From the NCBI GenBank assembly GCA_900548205.1, contig URJS01000008.1, positions 1 to 50,754 of the forward strand: a stretch of DNA of 50,754 nucleotides. The letters run 5' to 3'. Shown one piece after another: positions 16,208 through 26,000 of the stretch. Below the pieces are notes generated by a model. That model had not been told where the DNA came from, did not search any database, and worked only from the letters and a program-made list of their open reading frames with translations. Numbering within the stretch: the first letter of the stretch is position 1; every line of letters starts with the position of its first letter. This stretch comes from an uncultured Roseburia sp. (GTDB lineage Bacteria > Bacillota > Clostridia > Lachnospirales > Lachnospiraceae). A program made the position numbers and the translations under genes.

Positions 16208-17365
16208 TTAAACTCCTCTCAAAAGTGCGATATTCCGCTTTAAAGAATCGACTGCCGCATCAATTTCCTGCCGCGTCGTGTCCTTTCCCAGTGTCATGCG
16301 CACAGTTCCCGCCGCATACTCCTTTGGTACGCCAAGCGCCTCTATCACATAAGAAATCCTGCTCTCTCCTGTATTGCATGCCGAGCCTCCCGATGCGCAG
16401 ATTCCCTCCTCGTCCAACAGGATCAGGAGCGTCGCCCCGTCCACGCCCGCAAAGCTCATACTGACATTTCCCGGCAGCCGTCTGGTGCGGTGTCCGTTGA
16501 TGCGCGTCTGCGGAATCTCATGCGTCACCTTCTCCATCAGATAATTACGCAGCATCGTCTCTCTGCGGATTCTCTGGCGCATTCCATGCATGGCAAGCTC
16601 CGCCGCCTTTCCCATACCGACAATTCCGGACACATTTTCTGTTCCCGCGCGCTTTCCCTGCTCCTGACTGCCCCCGTGAATAAAAGACGGAAGGGGCACC
16701 CCCTCCCTGACATAGAGAAAGCCCACGCCTTTCGGTCCGTGGAATTTATGTGCGCTTGCGCTTAATAGATCAACGGGGTACTGACGCACCGAAATGGGAA
16801 TCTGTGCATATGCCTGCACCGCGTCGGTATGGAATAAGACGCCGTGCTCTCTGGCAATTCTTCCGATTTCCATTACAGGCTCTATCGTTCCGACCTCGTT
16901 GTTTCCAAACATGATCGTGATCAAGGTCGTATCCTGCCGGATTGCCTGCTCCAATTCTTCGAGCGAGATCATCCCGTCCTTGTCTACCTCAAGATAAGTC
17001 ACTCGATACCCCAGACGCTCTAAATATTCGCACGAATTTAACACCGCATGATGCTCGATTTTGCTTGTGATGATATGACGTCCCCTTGCCTTTAATGCGC
17101 CGGCGATCCCCTTCACCGCCCAGTTATCCGACTCGCTTCCTCCCGAAGTAAAATAAATTTCTGATTTTTTTGCCGAAAGTGATGCCGCAATCTGCTCCCT
17201 TGCATGCTCGATTGCCTCTTTTGCTTCCTCGCCATATTGATACATTGTCGATGCATTTCCAAATTTTTCCTGAAAATACGGCTGCATCGCTTCCTCCACA
17301 GCCTCTGAGAGTTGTGTCGTCGCCGCATGATCCAGATAAATACCTTTATATGTTTGACTGCTCAT
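16208..17365 (-). CDS. Cysteine desulfurase (NifS/IscS class)
   Basis: A PLP enzyme that takes sulfur from cysteine for iron-sulfur clusters or thio-modification. The 385 residues start with the family signature YLDHAATT. The PLP-binding lysine is Lys207 in SASAHKFHGPKG; His105, Asp181 and Gln184 match the cofactor site. The sulfur-accepting cysteine lies in CASGGSACNTG on the mobile loop, whose short spacing fits the NifS/IscS group I type. The start ATG has GAGGGGGAAAC in front. It diverges from the SpoVB-like flippase gene. No iscU, thiI or mnmA neighbour is present, so I leave the acceptor pathway open. Confidence 0.92.
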   Translation of the reverse strand: MSSQTYKGIYLDHAATTQLSEAVEEAMQPYFQEKFGNASTMYQYGEEAKEAIEHAREQIAASLSAKKSEIYFTSGGSESDNWAVKGIAGALKARGRHIITSKIEHHAVLNSCEYLERLGYRVTYLEVDKDGMISLEELEQAIRQDTTLITIMFGNNEVGTIEPVMEIGRIAREHGVLFHTDAVQAYAQIPISVRQYPVDLLSASAHKFHGPKGVGFLYVREGVPLPSFIHGGSQEQGKRAGTENVSGIVGMGKAAELAMHGMRQRIRRETMLRNYLMEKVTHEIPQTRINGHRTRRLPGNVSMSFAGVDGATLLILLDEEGICASGGSACNTGESRISYVIEALGVPKEYAAGTVRMTLGKDTTRQEIDAAVDSLKRNIALLRGV

Positions 17366-17417
17366 GTTTCCCCCTCTTTTTACATATATTGAAAGGATTG
17401 AACATTTGGAGGTCCTG

Positions 17418-18809
17418 TTGCCAAGAATTTATCTTCCCAAACATTCTGTTTCCGAAAACTCTTTCAAAAGCTCCCTGATCACCGGTACGTTACTCTTAAC
17501 GATTGCCGGTGTTTTGACCCGAATTATCGGCTTCTTCTATAGAATATTCCTTTCGCGCGTGATTGGTGCAGAGGGGCTTGGCATTTACCAGCTGACTGCT
17601 CCCGTGATGGCGCTTGGCTTTGCCATTACCTCCACGGGCATTCAGACTGCTATCTCCCGCTTTGTCTCAAACGAGGTCGGAAAGAAAAATCCGGGCGGTG
17701 CAAGAAGCTATCTTTTTTGCGGACTCTGGCTGTCCCTGCTCTTATCCGTCTTATTCAGCGTGATCCTCTGGAAAAATACGGATTTTATCGCACGCGCATG
17801 GCTCGGCGATGCGCGCTGTGCACCGCTTTTGTCTATCCTCTCACTCTCCTTTGTCCCAAGCTGCATTCATGCCTGTATCAACGGCTATTATTATGGCTTA
17901 AAAAAAACAGGTGTGCCGGCGCTCACACAGCTTGCCGAGCAGCTCGCACGCGTTGCCATTGTCTATGTGCTTTTTCAAATTTACACCGAGCAGCAGCAAA
18001 GCGTTCCGCTCTCTGTCACCATGTGGGGCGTTGTCATCGGTGAGGCAGCAAGTACGCTTGTTTCCGTAAGCTGTATCCGTCTGCTGCCAAGCACAGCAGA
18101 CAGAGGCTTATCCATGGTTACCTGCACCAGAAACCTCCTTGCCATGGCTGCGCCCTTAACTGCAAACCGCGTCATCCTGAATCTTTTTTCCAGCTACGAA
18201 AATATCATGATCCCAAACAGACTTCGCCTGTTTGGCTATGAATTCTCCGACGCTCTGAGCGTTTATGGCATCCTGACCGGTATGACCATGTCCGTTGTAA
18301 TGTTTCCATCCGTCATCACAAACTCCGTTTCTGTCCTCCTGCTCCCCGCTATCTCAGAAGCGAAAGCCGCCGGAGACGACGCCCTGATCCGACGGACGTT
18401 AAAAAAGACGATCGAATCCTGCCTCTCGCTTGGGTTCCTCGCGACGCTGGCATTTTTGTTTACCGGAGATTTCCTCGGCAACTTCCTGTTCGGGAATGCA
18501 CTTGCCGGAACATTTATCACAACACTCGGATGGATCTGCCCATTTCTCTATCTCGGCTCGACCCTAAGCAGTATCCTCCACGGCCTTGGCTTCCCCGGAC
18601 TGACCTTTGTGCTGAATCTGATTTCCTGCGGTATAAGGATTCTCTTTGTGTTGTTCGCTGTTCCGGTCTTTGGCATCAAAAGCTATCTGTGGGGAATTCT
18701 TCTCTCGCAGGCGGTGCTTGCGTTCCTTGCGATCATTCTGCTTCTTCACATGACAAGCAACAAGCGACACGCTTCGTGCGACACGCTTATGTCAAGAAAG
18801 CAAGCGTAA
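17418..18809 (+). CDS. SpoVB/Wzx-like polysaccharide flippase (MOP superfamily)
   Basis: A polytopic membrane protein (463 residues, 12 to 14 hydrophobic segments) related to SpoVB and other lipid-linked precursor flippases. The signature is at the N-terminus: TRIIGFFYRIFLSRVIGAEGLGIYQLTAP, here given only as its key parts RIIGF, SRVIGAEG and GIYQL. I choose the TTG at 17418 because GGAGG lies 5 bases upstream. An ATG 54 bases earlier overlaps the start codon of the divergent cysteine desulfurase and has no ribosome binding site. Substrate is unknown; cortex or wall precursors are likely. The last 17 or so residues (SNKRHASCDTLMSRKQA) are encoded by a copy of repeat family B, so the C-terminal tail was probably acquired by insertion. 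Confidence 0.85.
   Translation: MPRIYLPKHSVSENSFKSSLITGTLLLTIAGVLTRIIGFFYRIFLSRVIGAEGLGIYQLTAPVMALGFAITSTGIQTAISRFVSNEVGKKNPGGARSYLFCGLWLSLLLSVLFSVILWKNTDFIARAWLGDARCAPLLSILSLSFVPSCIHACINGYYYGLKKTGVPALTQLAEQLARVAIVYVLFQIYTEQQQSVPLSVTMWGVVIGEAASTLVSVSCIRLLPSTADRGLSMVTCTRNLLAMAAPLTANRVILNLFSSYENIMIPNRLRLFGYEFSDALSVYGILTGMTMSVVMFPSVITNSVSVLLLPAISEAKAAGDDALIRRTLKKTIESCLSLGFLATLAFLFTGDFLGNFLFGNALAGTFITTLGWICPFLYLGSTLSSILHGLGFPGLTFVLNLISCGIRILFVLFAVPVFGIKSYLWGILLSQAVLAFLAIILLLHMTSNKRHASCDTLMSRKQA
18760..18796 (-). repeat. Repeat family B copy inside the flippase 3' end
   Basis: ACAAGCGACACGCTTCGTGC continuing to CTTATGTCAAG matches the family-B unit. Here it is in frame with the end of the plus-strand flippase gene. 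On the minus strand it follows the nucleotidyltransferase terminator, the usual family-B position. Confidence 0.7.
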
Positions 18810-18862
18810 ATAAACCTTCAGGCAGAGGTGAGCTTCTCTCACCTCTGCCTGAAGGTTTATCA
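18808..18862. terminator. Bidirectional terminator, flippase / nucleotidyltransferase
   Basis: A very long perfect stem, AATAAACCTTCAGGCAGAGG with its complement, encloses a GTGAG...CTCAC top and a short loop. It sits at the end of the plus-strand flippase gene and a few bases past the stop of the minus-strand nucleotidyltransferase, so it serves both. Confidence 0.8.
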
Positions 18863-18865
18863 TAC

Positions 18866-19792
18866 CTAATCTCTGTTCCACAAATGCTTAGGGTAAAGCC
18901 CTGATGCCTTAAGGTTCCTGACTGCCTCCCAAACGACTGGCTTATCCTCCCTGTAGGTCACGCCATACCATTTGTCCGTCGTTGTCAGCACCTTTACGGA
19001 CGCCTTACCGGCTGTCAGAAGATTGCTGACGACTGTCGGAAGAAAATACTCACATTTGAGCGGATTCTCCTCCAGTCCCTTCTCTAAAAAAGACGAAAAG
19101 CCGTTTTCAAGCTCATTCAAAAATCCTGCCGTAAATCCCCACATATTCATGGAAACAATCGCGTCATCCGGCAGGGAAACCCATGTCCTGCCGTCATCAT
19201 CGGTATAAGCAGCGCCGCCATCCCGCTTCTCGATCCGCGTACGCTCCGTCACACGAACAAGCTCTCCCGCATCACTGATCTCACAGACACCGCGCGACAC
19301 ATGCCCGTTTTCCGTAAGCGTATTTTTCAGCTGATACCCGACCATCGCATAGCGGTATTTTTCATCATCCTCATGCGAAACCAGATAATCATAAATCTGC
19401 GCAAATGCGCTCCTTCCATAGTAATCGTCCGCATTGATCACTGCAAAGGGACCGTCAATGACATCCTTGCAGCTTAAGACGGCATGCGCCGTTCCCCACG
19501 GCTTCTGCCGACCGTAAGGAATCTCATATCCGTTCGGAATATTTGCAAGGTCCTGATAAACATAGGCAGTCTCCAGCTCCTTCCCGATACGATTTCCGAT
19601 CGCCTCCCGAAAATCTCTTTCGTTCTCCTTTTTGATAATAAATATTACCTTATCAAAGCCTGCCCGTTTCGCATCAAAAATAGAAAAGTCCATCATGATA
19701 TGACCCTCGGCGTCCACCGGGTCAATCTGCTTTAAGCCTCCGTAACGGTTCCCCATTCCTGCTGCCATAATTACCAGTACCGGTTTTTTCAT
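18866..19792 (-). CDS. Sugar-1-phosphate nucleotidyltransferase-like protein
   Basis: The 308-residue protein has the NTP-transferase fold signature at the N-terminus: VIMAAGMGNRYGGLKQ, the nucleotide-binding glycine-rich loop, and VINADDYYG with the metal-binding Asp at about residue 105. I start at MKKPVLV, which has AGGAAAGGCAGGAA upstream. It follows the GH112 phosphorylase with 20 bases between them, so the two are probably cotranscribed. The phosphorylase releases galactose 1-phosphate, and in the bifidobacterial lacto-N-biose pathway the next step is uridylylation of that product. I therefore infer that this enzyme activates galactose 1-phosphate or glucose 1-phosphate. Exact nucleotide and sugar cannot be told from the sequence. 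Confidence 0.75.
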   Translation of the reverse strand: MKKPVLVIMAAGMGNRYGGLKQIDPVDAEGHIMMDFSIFDAKRAGFDKVIFIIKKENERDFREAIGNRIGKELETAYVYQDLANIPNGYEIPYGRQKPWGTAHAVLSCKDVIDGPFAVINADDYYGRSAFAQIYDYLVSHEDDEKYRYAMVGYQLKNTLTENGHVSRGVCEISDAGELVRVTERTRIEKRDGGAAYTDDDGRTWVSLPDDAIVSMNMWGFTAGFLNELENGFSSFLEKGLEENPLKCEYFLPTVVSNLLTAGKASVKVLTTTDKWYGVTYREDKPVVWEAVRNLKASGLYPKHLWNRD

Positions 19793-19812
19793 TGCATTTC
19801 CTGCCTTTCCTG

Positions 19813-21993
19813 TCAAATTGTATACCATTTGATCTCGTTTGCTTTCAGATGCAATTCAAAGCTGCTTCCATCACCGCGGTAAACCGTTGTGCTCTGCGGC
19901 TCGTAGGTGTTATTTACGACACAATATTTCCCATTCTTCACATAAGCATGCACCTCAACATGAACGTTCGTTGAGAACCACTGGGTCAGAGCCTCCTGCT
20001 CACTGTGCGCACTCCACATGATACTTCGATACAGCACTCTGCTGTTTTCAAAGCTGTACGGCAGACCGCTGATATAGACGCAGCGTCCCTTTCCGTAGGC
20101 ATTCACTGCCATCTGCACCTCTTTCTCCCTCTGCACCAGAATCTCAGTACCCTCGTAAGCGTAAATGCTCTTTTTTCCCTCGCCAAAATCGACCTCATCG
20201 GCAACATCTGCGAGTATAAAATGATCTCTGTGCTCCTCCCAGTTATACTTGTCGTAATTTAAGGTAAAGCCTGTTTCTTTCTCCACGCCGAGCATCCCCG
20301 CAAGCTGCAGGTAATGCCCCTGATACTGATGACCGGAAGGTTCTCCCACTCCGATAAAGCCGCCTCCGTTATGTACAAAAGAGCGGATTGCAGAAGAAAT
20401 CCTTGGGTTCTCCCAGACACTGCCGCCGGTGTGCGCCGTATCGGCGTCCCCGACATTGATGATGACATCAATCGTATCAAGAACAGACGCATCTTCTAAA
20501 ATATCGTCAAAGGAAATAAACTTCACGTCAAACGGTGCGCCCGAAAGCGCCTCGATAATCCCTGCGTAGCTGTAATTCTGCTTCTGATACAGTGCGTGAT
20601 GTACCATATGGCAGCCCCAGCTCCTGATCCTGCCCCAGCTATTTAACACAGCCACCGTTTTCGCACAATACGGCGTCGTGCCTCTTGCATTCTCATAAAG
20701 CTCACGGAACTCATCGCATACACTCTCAACATAATCGATAAACTCCGGAAAGTCAAGCGCAAGCTTCAAATAACCGCCGTAACCGATACGGTCAATGGGT
20801 TTTCGCAGGATCGCGCGCCGCGCCGTCACCCAGTTTTCCTTTGCCTCCTTCACCGGATCGCCGCCCTCATGGAACGTATCCGGGAAGAAATACGGCAGAA
20901 ACCGTCCTTCTGTATACTTCACACCCTCAATATCCGAGATCAAGCGCAGCGTGCTTCCGTTTCCGACGCTTCCCACCACGGAATCAAGCCCGATTCCTGC
21001 AAATTCGTCCATAAACGGCTCTGTCCCAATCCAGTGGTCTCCTAAAAACATCATGGCTTCCTTGCCGCACTCATGCGTAATATCCACCATTTCTTTTGCA
21101 AGCTTTGCGACCTCTCTCCTCTGAAACGCCTGAAAATCCTTAAACTCTTTGCTCGGCACACGATACTGATTGTTATAATACCCCTGATCTATGATATATT
21201 CCGGGCGGAACCGATAGCCGACCTCTTTTTCAAACTGCTCCAAGATATATGGACTCACTGATGCAGAATAGCCATACCAGTCTACATACTTCTCCCGCTT
21301 CAGCTCATCGAACATCAGGGTAAACTGGTGGAAAAATGTCGTATAGCGGATAACGTTGACATACGGATGCTCCTCACAGAAGCTGCGCAGACGCTCCATC
21401 GAATATTTATGTGTCTTTGGCTGACGCACATCAAAGGTAATCTGGTGCTCAAAATCTTTCCAATCATTTGTCACCGCATTGTACATATGCACCGGATCCC
21501 AGATCAAATATGCCAGAAAGCTGACCGTATATTCGTGAAATGGCTCTGCATCATGAATCTGCACGCAGCCGCTCGCCTCGTCATACTCCCAGCTGTCTGT
21601 GGAAACGATTTTGCCCGAGGAACGGTCAATCACCTCCCACCAGCGTTTTATATCGTCCCTTGTGTTGACCTGCATCAGCTCATCGGAAATCCCCTTCATC
21701 AGAGGGATCGCCAATTCCTTCCCCTCTGCCGCATAAAATCCTGTCATAATATAGCACTGCTGCACCTCGCCCGGGTTCGCCTTTGCCCATGCATTGTCCT
21801 TTCTTGTCGTATAATAGGTCGCATAAATCTTAGCCCCCGTCTCCTTAAGCTCCTCCGGGAACTCTGTACCGTCGCAGTCGCGAATCGCGTCTGCTCCCCA
21901 GCGCTTTAACAGTTCCATCGTCTCCGGCACAACATCCAAATTCGTCGGGATCGTCACACGTCCTGTCCGTTTTTCTAACCTCTGTTCACTCAT
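19813..21993 (-). CDS. GH112 galactosyl-N-acetylhexosamine / galactosyl-rhamnose phosphorylase
   Basis: The 726-residue cytoplasmic protein (no signal peptide) matches family GH112, which splits beta-galactosides with phosphate to galactose 1-phosphate plus a free sugar. Known members act on lacto-N-biose and galacto-N-biose from mucin and milk glycans, or on galactosyl-beta-1,4-rhamnose. The N-terminus carries RVTIPTNLDVVPET and RWGADAIRDCDGTEFP, followed by YYTTRKDNAWA; the middle contains FLGDHWIGTEP and GIGLDSVVGSVGNG. Which of the substrates is used is not clear to me. A nucleotidyltransferase follows, and a divergent AraC regulator lies upstream. No transporter gene is present in the window. 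A possible promoter has TATAAT at 22028-22033 with GTAACA 18 bases upstream. Confidence 0.9.
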   Translation of the reverse strand: MSEQRLEKRTGRVTIPTNLDVVPETMELLKRWGADAIRDCDGTEFPEELKETGAKIYATYYTTRKDNAWAKANPGEVQQCYIMTGFYAAEGKELAIPLMKGISDELMQVNTRDDIKRWWEVIDRSSGKIVSTDSWEYDEASGCVQIHDAEPFHEYTVSFLAYLIWDPVHMYNAVTNDWKDFEHQITFDVRQPKTHKYSMERLRSFCEEHPYVNVIRYTTFFHQFTLMFDELKREKYVDWYGYSASVSPYILEQFEKEVGYRFRPEYIIDQGYYNNQYRVPSKEFKDFQAFQRREVAKLAKEMVDITHECGKEAMMFLGDHWIGTEPFMDEFAGIGLDSVVGSVGNGSTLRLISDIEGVKYTEGRFLPYFFPDTFHEGGDPVKEAKENWVTARRAILRKPIDRIGYGGYLKLALDFPEFIDYVESVCDEFRELYENARGTTPYCAKTVAVLNSWGRIRSWGCHMVHHALYQKQNYSYAGIIEALSGAPFDVKFISFDDILEDASVLDTIDVIINVGDADTAHTGGSVWENPRISSAIRSFVHNGGGFIGVGEPSGHQYQGHYLQLAGMLGVEKETGFTLNYDKYNWEEHRDHFILADVADEVDFGEGKKSIYAYEGTEILVQREKEVQMAVNAYGKGRCVYISGLPYSFENSRVLYRSIMWSAHSEQEALTQWFSTNVHVEVHAYVKNGKYCVVNNTYEPQSTTVYRGDGSSFELHLKANEIKWYTI

Positions 21994-22027
21994 TTTCTAA
22001 CCGCTCCTAATTTTTTTTCTTTTGTTT

Positions 22028-22057
22028 ATTATAACTTACTTTGTCCCGGACTGTTAC
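22028..22057 (-). promoter_or_regulatory. Putative promoter of the GH112 operon
   Basis: On the minus strand GTAACA (22052-22057) and TATAAT (22028-22033) are 18 bases apart. The poor -35 fits a promoter that needs an activator, as expected beside a divergent AraC gene. Confidence 0.4.
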
Positions 22058-22129
22058 CCATATCTTGCTGACTATTTTAGAAATCTTATCTTCTTTTTCT
22101 TTATTTCTCTTGCTTTTGATTGTAATATC

Positions 22130-22158
22130 TTGCGCATTTTCTGTTTGTGTTCTATACT
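22130..22158 (+). promoter_or_regulatory. Putative promoter of the AraC gene
   Basis: TTGCGC (22130-22135), 17 bases and TATACT (22153-22158) precede the araC-like gene by about 45 bases. Confidence 0.4.
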
Positions 22159-22209
22159 GTTCGTAGCAGCGGAATATCATGCACAATATGTCAGGAAGGA
22201 GAAACGATT

Positions 22210-23055
22210 ATGAGCAACCAGAAATTTAATTTAGAAAATACGACGCTTCCTCAGCTTTCCTTTCGTCTGCTGTCAATTTCTGCGTCAAAATATGAAAATG
22301 ACTGGGAGAGTTTTCCTCACAGTCATTATTATACGGAAATCTTCTTTATAAAAAGCGGTACGGGACATATGAAAATTGAAAATGAATCCATACCGCTTGC
22401 TGCAAACAATCTTGTTTTGATCGGAGCACAGGTACTTCACACGGAATTTTCCAATCCGTCTGCTCCGCTTGACTATTACGTTCTCGGCGTTGAAGGTTTA
22501 AAGGTCAACACAGACCGACCGGTAGAATACAGTGTTGTCAATGCTTCGTCCAATGTTGCACAAATACGGCAATGCTTTGACAATATCCTGTCAGAGATGC
22601 ACAATCGCCCCGAGGGCTATGCGGAGGTATGCCAGCACTATCTTGCGATCCTTGTGCTGCTCATCTGCCGCAAGGATCACATCTCTTATGAACTCGTGGA
22701 CGCCCCAAACAGCAGTCACGAATGTCACAAGGTGAAACGCTATATTGAGACAAACTATCATGATAAGATTACCTTGGATTCTCTTGCCTCCAACTGCAAT
22801 CTGACAAAATATTACCTGAGCCATAAATTCACAGAATTTTATCGAAAATCTCCGATTGCCTATCTAACCGAGGTTCGGATCACAGCTGCCAAGGACCTGC
22901 TGAAAACGACAAATCTCAGCATTGAGGAAATTGCCAGCGCCACAGGTTTTTCCTCCAGCAGCTATTTCTCACAGACCTTTCAAAAATTCTGCCGGATGTC
23001 TCCGCAGCAATACCGCAAAGCCCAAGCAAAAACATCATCCGTATCGGACCACTAA
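22210..23055 (+). CDS. AraC-family transcriptional regulator
   Basis: The 281-residue protein has an N-terminal cupin-type sensing domain (SHYYTEIFFIKSGTG, then LIGAQVLHTEF) and a C-terminal double helix-turn-helix from about residue 180. The second helix-turn-helix shows the family signature IEEIASATGFSSSSYFSQTF. The chosen ATG follows GGAAGGAG by 8 bases. It diverges from the GH112 phosphorylase, so it is the likely activator of that operon, sensing the disaccharide or a breakdown sugar. That link is inferred from position. Its stop codon overlaps a strong terminator shared with the oxidoreductase gene. Confidence 0.9.
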   Translation: MSNQKFNLENTTLPQLSFRLLSISASKYENDWESFPHSHYYTEIFFIKSGTGHMKIENESIPLAANNLVLIGAQVLHTEFSNPSAPLDYYVLGVEGLKVNTDRPVEYSVVNASSNVAQIRQCFDNILSEMHNRPEGYAEVCQHYLAILVLLICRKDHISYELVDAPNSSHECHKVKRYIETNYHDKITLDSLASNCNLTKYYLSHKFTEFYRKSPIAYLTEVRITAAKDLLKTTNLSIEEIASATGFSSSSYFSQTFQKFCRMSPQQYRKAQAKTSSVSDH

Positions 23056-23086
23056 AAAAGAATCTCGCAAGCGAGATTCTTTTTTA
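23054..23086. terminator. Bidirectional terminator, AraC / PFOR
   Basis: AAAAAAGAATCTCGC and its complement form a stem with an AAGC loop, with A- and T-runs on the two sides. It ends the plus-strand araC-like gene and the minus-strand oxidoreductase gene, which converge here. Confidence 0.85.
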
Positions 23087-23097
23087 TTTACTGATAA

Positions 23098-26000
23098 TTA
23101 TTTGTAAAGCTCTACCAATCTTAACAGGTGCTCATAACGCTCCTTTGCAGCCTCCTCGGATGCTGTAAAGAGCTGCTCTGCTCTCTCCGGGAACGCTCTG
23201 CTCAGACGGCTATAGCGTGTCTCGCTGTTTAAGAACTCCTGATAGGTTCCGTCACCCGGCTTTGACGTGAGGGTAAACGGATTCTTGCCCTCTGCCTTCA
23301 GTGCCGGATTGAAGGAGAACAGATTCCAGTAGCCTGCCGCAACTGCCTTCTTCATCTCGTCCTGGCAATGATTCATACCGCCCTTGATACCGTGAAGCTC
23401 ACATGGAGCGTAACCGATGATTAAGGATGGTCCGTTGTAAGCCTCTGCCTCTGCGATCACCTTGATCGTATGAGCCATATTCGCACCAAGCGCAACCTGT
23501 GCCACATATACATAGCCGTAGCTCATTGCGATCTCTGCAAGGCTCTTCTTTCCAACCTCTTTACCGGAAGCTGCAAACTGACAAACCTCACCGATATTGG
23601 AAGCCTTGGAAGCCTGACCGCCGGTATTGGAATACATCTCGGTATCAAATACCATCACGTTTACATTATCACCGGAAGCAAGTACATGATCCAGGCCGCC
23701 AAAACCGATGTCATAAGCCCATCCGTCTCCACCGAAGATCCATACAGACTTCTTGCCGAGGTAATCCTTCTTCTCAAGCGCTGCCTTTGCATTCGGGCAT
23801 CCGGCTGCTGCCGCCTTCTCTAATTCCGCAATAAGCGCCTCTGTTGCAGGTGCATTTGCTCTTGTATCGTTCTTTGTCTCTGTAAACTTCTCAAAAGCAG
23901 CCTTAAGCTCTGCGGAAGCCTTCTCAGACTCTGCACACTTCTTAACGCTTGCGATTGCCTGCTCACGAAGAACGCTCTGTCCGATCTGCATACCAAGACC
24001 ATGCTGTGCGTTATCCTCAAATAAGGAGTTTGCCCATGCCGGTCCCTTCTGAGAATCTTTATTGACAGTATACGGCGATGTAGCTGCCGGACCGCCCCAG
24101 ATAGAGGAACATCCAGTTGCATTGGAGATATACATCTGCTCGCCGAATAACTGTGTAATGATGCGGGCGTAAGCTGTCTCTGCACAGCCTGCACAAGCGC
24201 CTGAGAACTCAAGCAGCGGCTGGTTGAACTGGGAACCCTTCACCGTATTGTCTGCCGGCATACCAGGCTTCTTGCCAACATTTGCAACTAAGTAATCGAA
24301 TACCGGCTGCTCCTCCGCCTGTGACTCCTGCGGAACCATCTCGATTGCCGCAGTGGGGCATACCGTGATACACTCGCCGCATCCTGTACAATCTAACGGT
24401 GATACGCTGATCGTGAATTTGTACTCTCCTGCCTTTGGCTTTGTATCAGCAAGCTTGATCTGGCTCGGCGCTGCCTTCACCTCATCCTCACTTAACATAA
24501 ACGGACGAATGGTTGCGTGAGAACATACAAATGCACACTGGTTACACTGAATACATTTTCCTGCATCCCATGTAGGAACTGTAACGGCTGTACCGCGCTT
24601 CTCATATGCAGATGCACCATGCTCAAACTGTCCGTCTGCATTCTCAACAAATGCAGATACCGGTAAGGAATCTCCATCCATTAAGGAAATCGGATTCATC
24701 AGCTCTTTTACCATCTTAACTGTCTTCGGACGACCTGTCAGCTCTGCCGGAGCCGGATCTGCTGCAGGGTTTGCCCAAGAAGCCGGGATCTCAACCTTAT
24801 GTACGGCGTCCACACCGGCGTCGATCGCCTTGTAGTTCATCTCTACAACAGCATCACCCTTCTTGCCGTAAGACTTCTTGGCAGCCTGCTTCATGAAGTC
24901 TACTGCCTCATCGATCGGCATAACGTTTGCCAGCTTGAAGAATGCCGACTGTAAGATTGTATTGGTACGCTTGCCCATGCCGATCTCGATTGCCTTATCA
25001 ATCGCATTGATCGTATATAACTGGATATTGTTATTTGCGATATACTTCTTTGTCTCAGCGTTTAAGTGCTGATCCAGCTCCTCATCCGTCCACTGACAGT
25101 TGAGCATGAATACACCGCCCGGCTTAACATCCTGCACCATCTTAAAGCCTTTTGTGACATAAGACGGATTGTGGCATGCCACAAAATCAGCCTGATTGAT
25201 GTAATACGGACTTCTGATCGGCTTATCACCAAATCTTAAGTGAGAAATGGTAACACCGCCGGTTTTTTTGGAGTCATACTGGAAGTATGCCTGAATGTAT
25301 TTGTCTGTGTGATCACCGATGATCTTCGTAGAGTTCTTATTTGCACCTACGGTACCATCTCCGCCGAATCCCCAGAACTTACACTCTACCGTACCTGCTG
25401 CGGATGTGATCGGAGCCGGCTTTACCTCCGGTAAGCTTAAGTGTGTAACGTCATCTACGATACCAATCGTGAATCGTTTCTTCGGAGCATCATTCTCAAG
25501 CTCTTTGTAAACAGCGAATAAGGATGAAGGCGGCGTATCCTTGGAGCCTAATCCGTAACGTCCTGCAGTCAGAACGATCGAATCAAGACCTGCCTCGCGC
25601 AGTGTCGTCGCAACATCTAAGTATAAAGGATCGCCAAGCGCTCCCGGCTCTTTTGTTCTGTCAAGCACAGCAACCTTCTTTACCGTCTTAGGAAGAACCT
25701 TTAAGAAGGACTCCGCTACCCACGGACGATACAGACGAACCTTTACAAGACCAACCTTCTCGCCCTTCGACATCAGGTAGTCGATCACTTCCTCCGCTAC
25801 GTCATTGACAGAGCCCATCGCTACGATCACGCGCTCTGCATCCTCTGCTCCGTAATAATTGAACAGATCATAATTTGTGCCAAGCTTCTCATTCACCTTC
25901 GCCATGTATTTCTCTACGATAGCCGGAAGCTCATTGTATGCAGTGTTGCATGCCTCGCGGTGCTGGAAGAAAATGTCTCCGTTCTCGTGAGAACCGCGCA

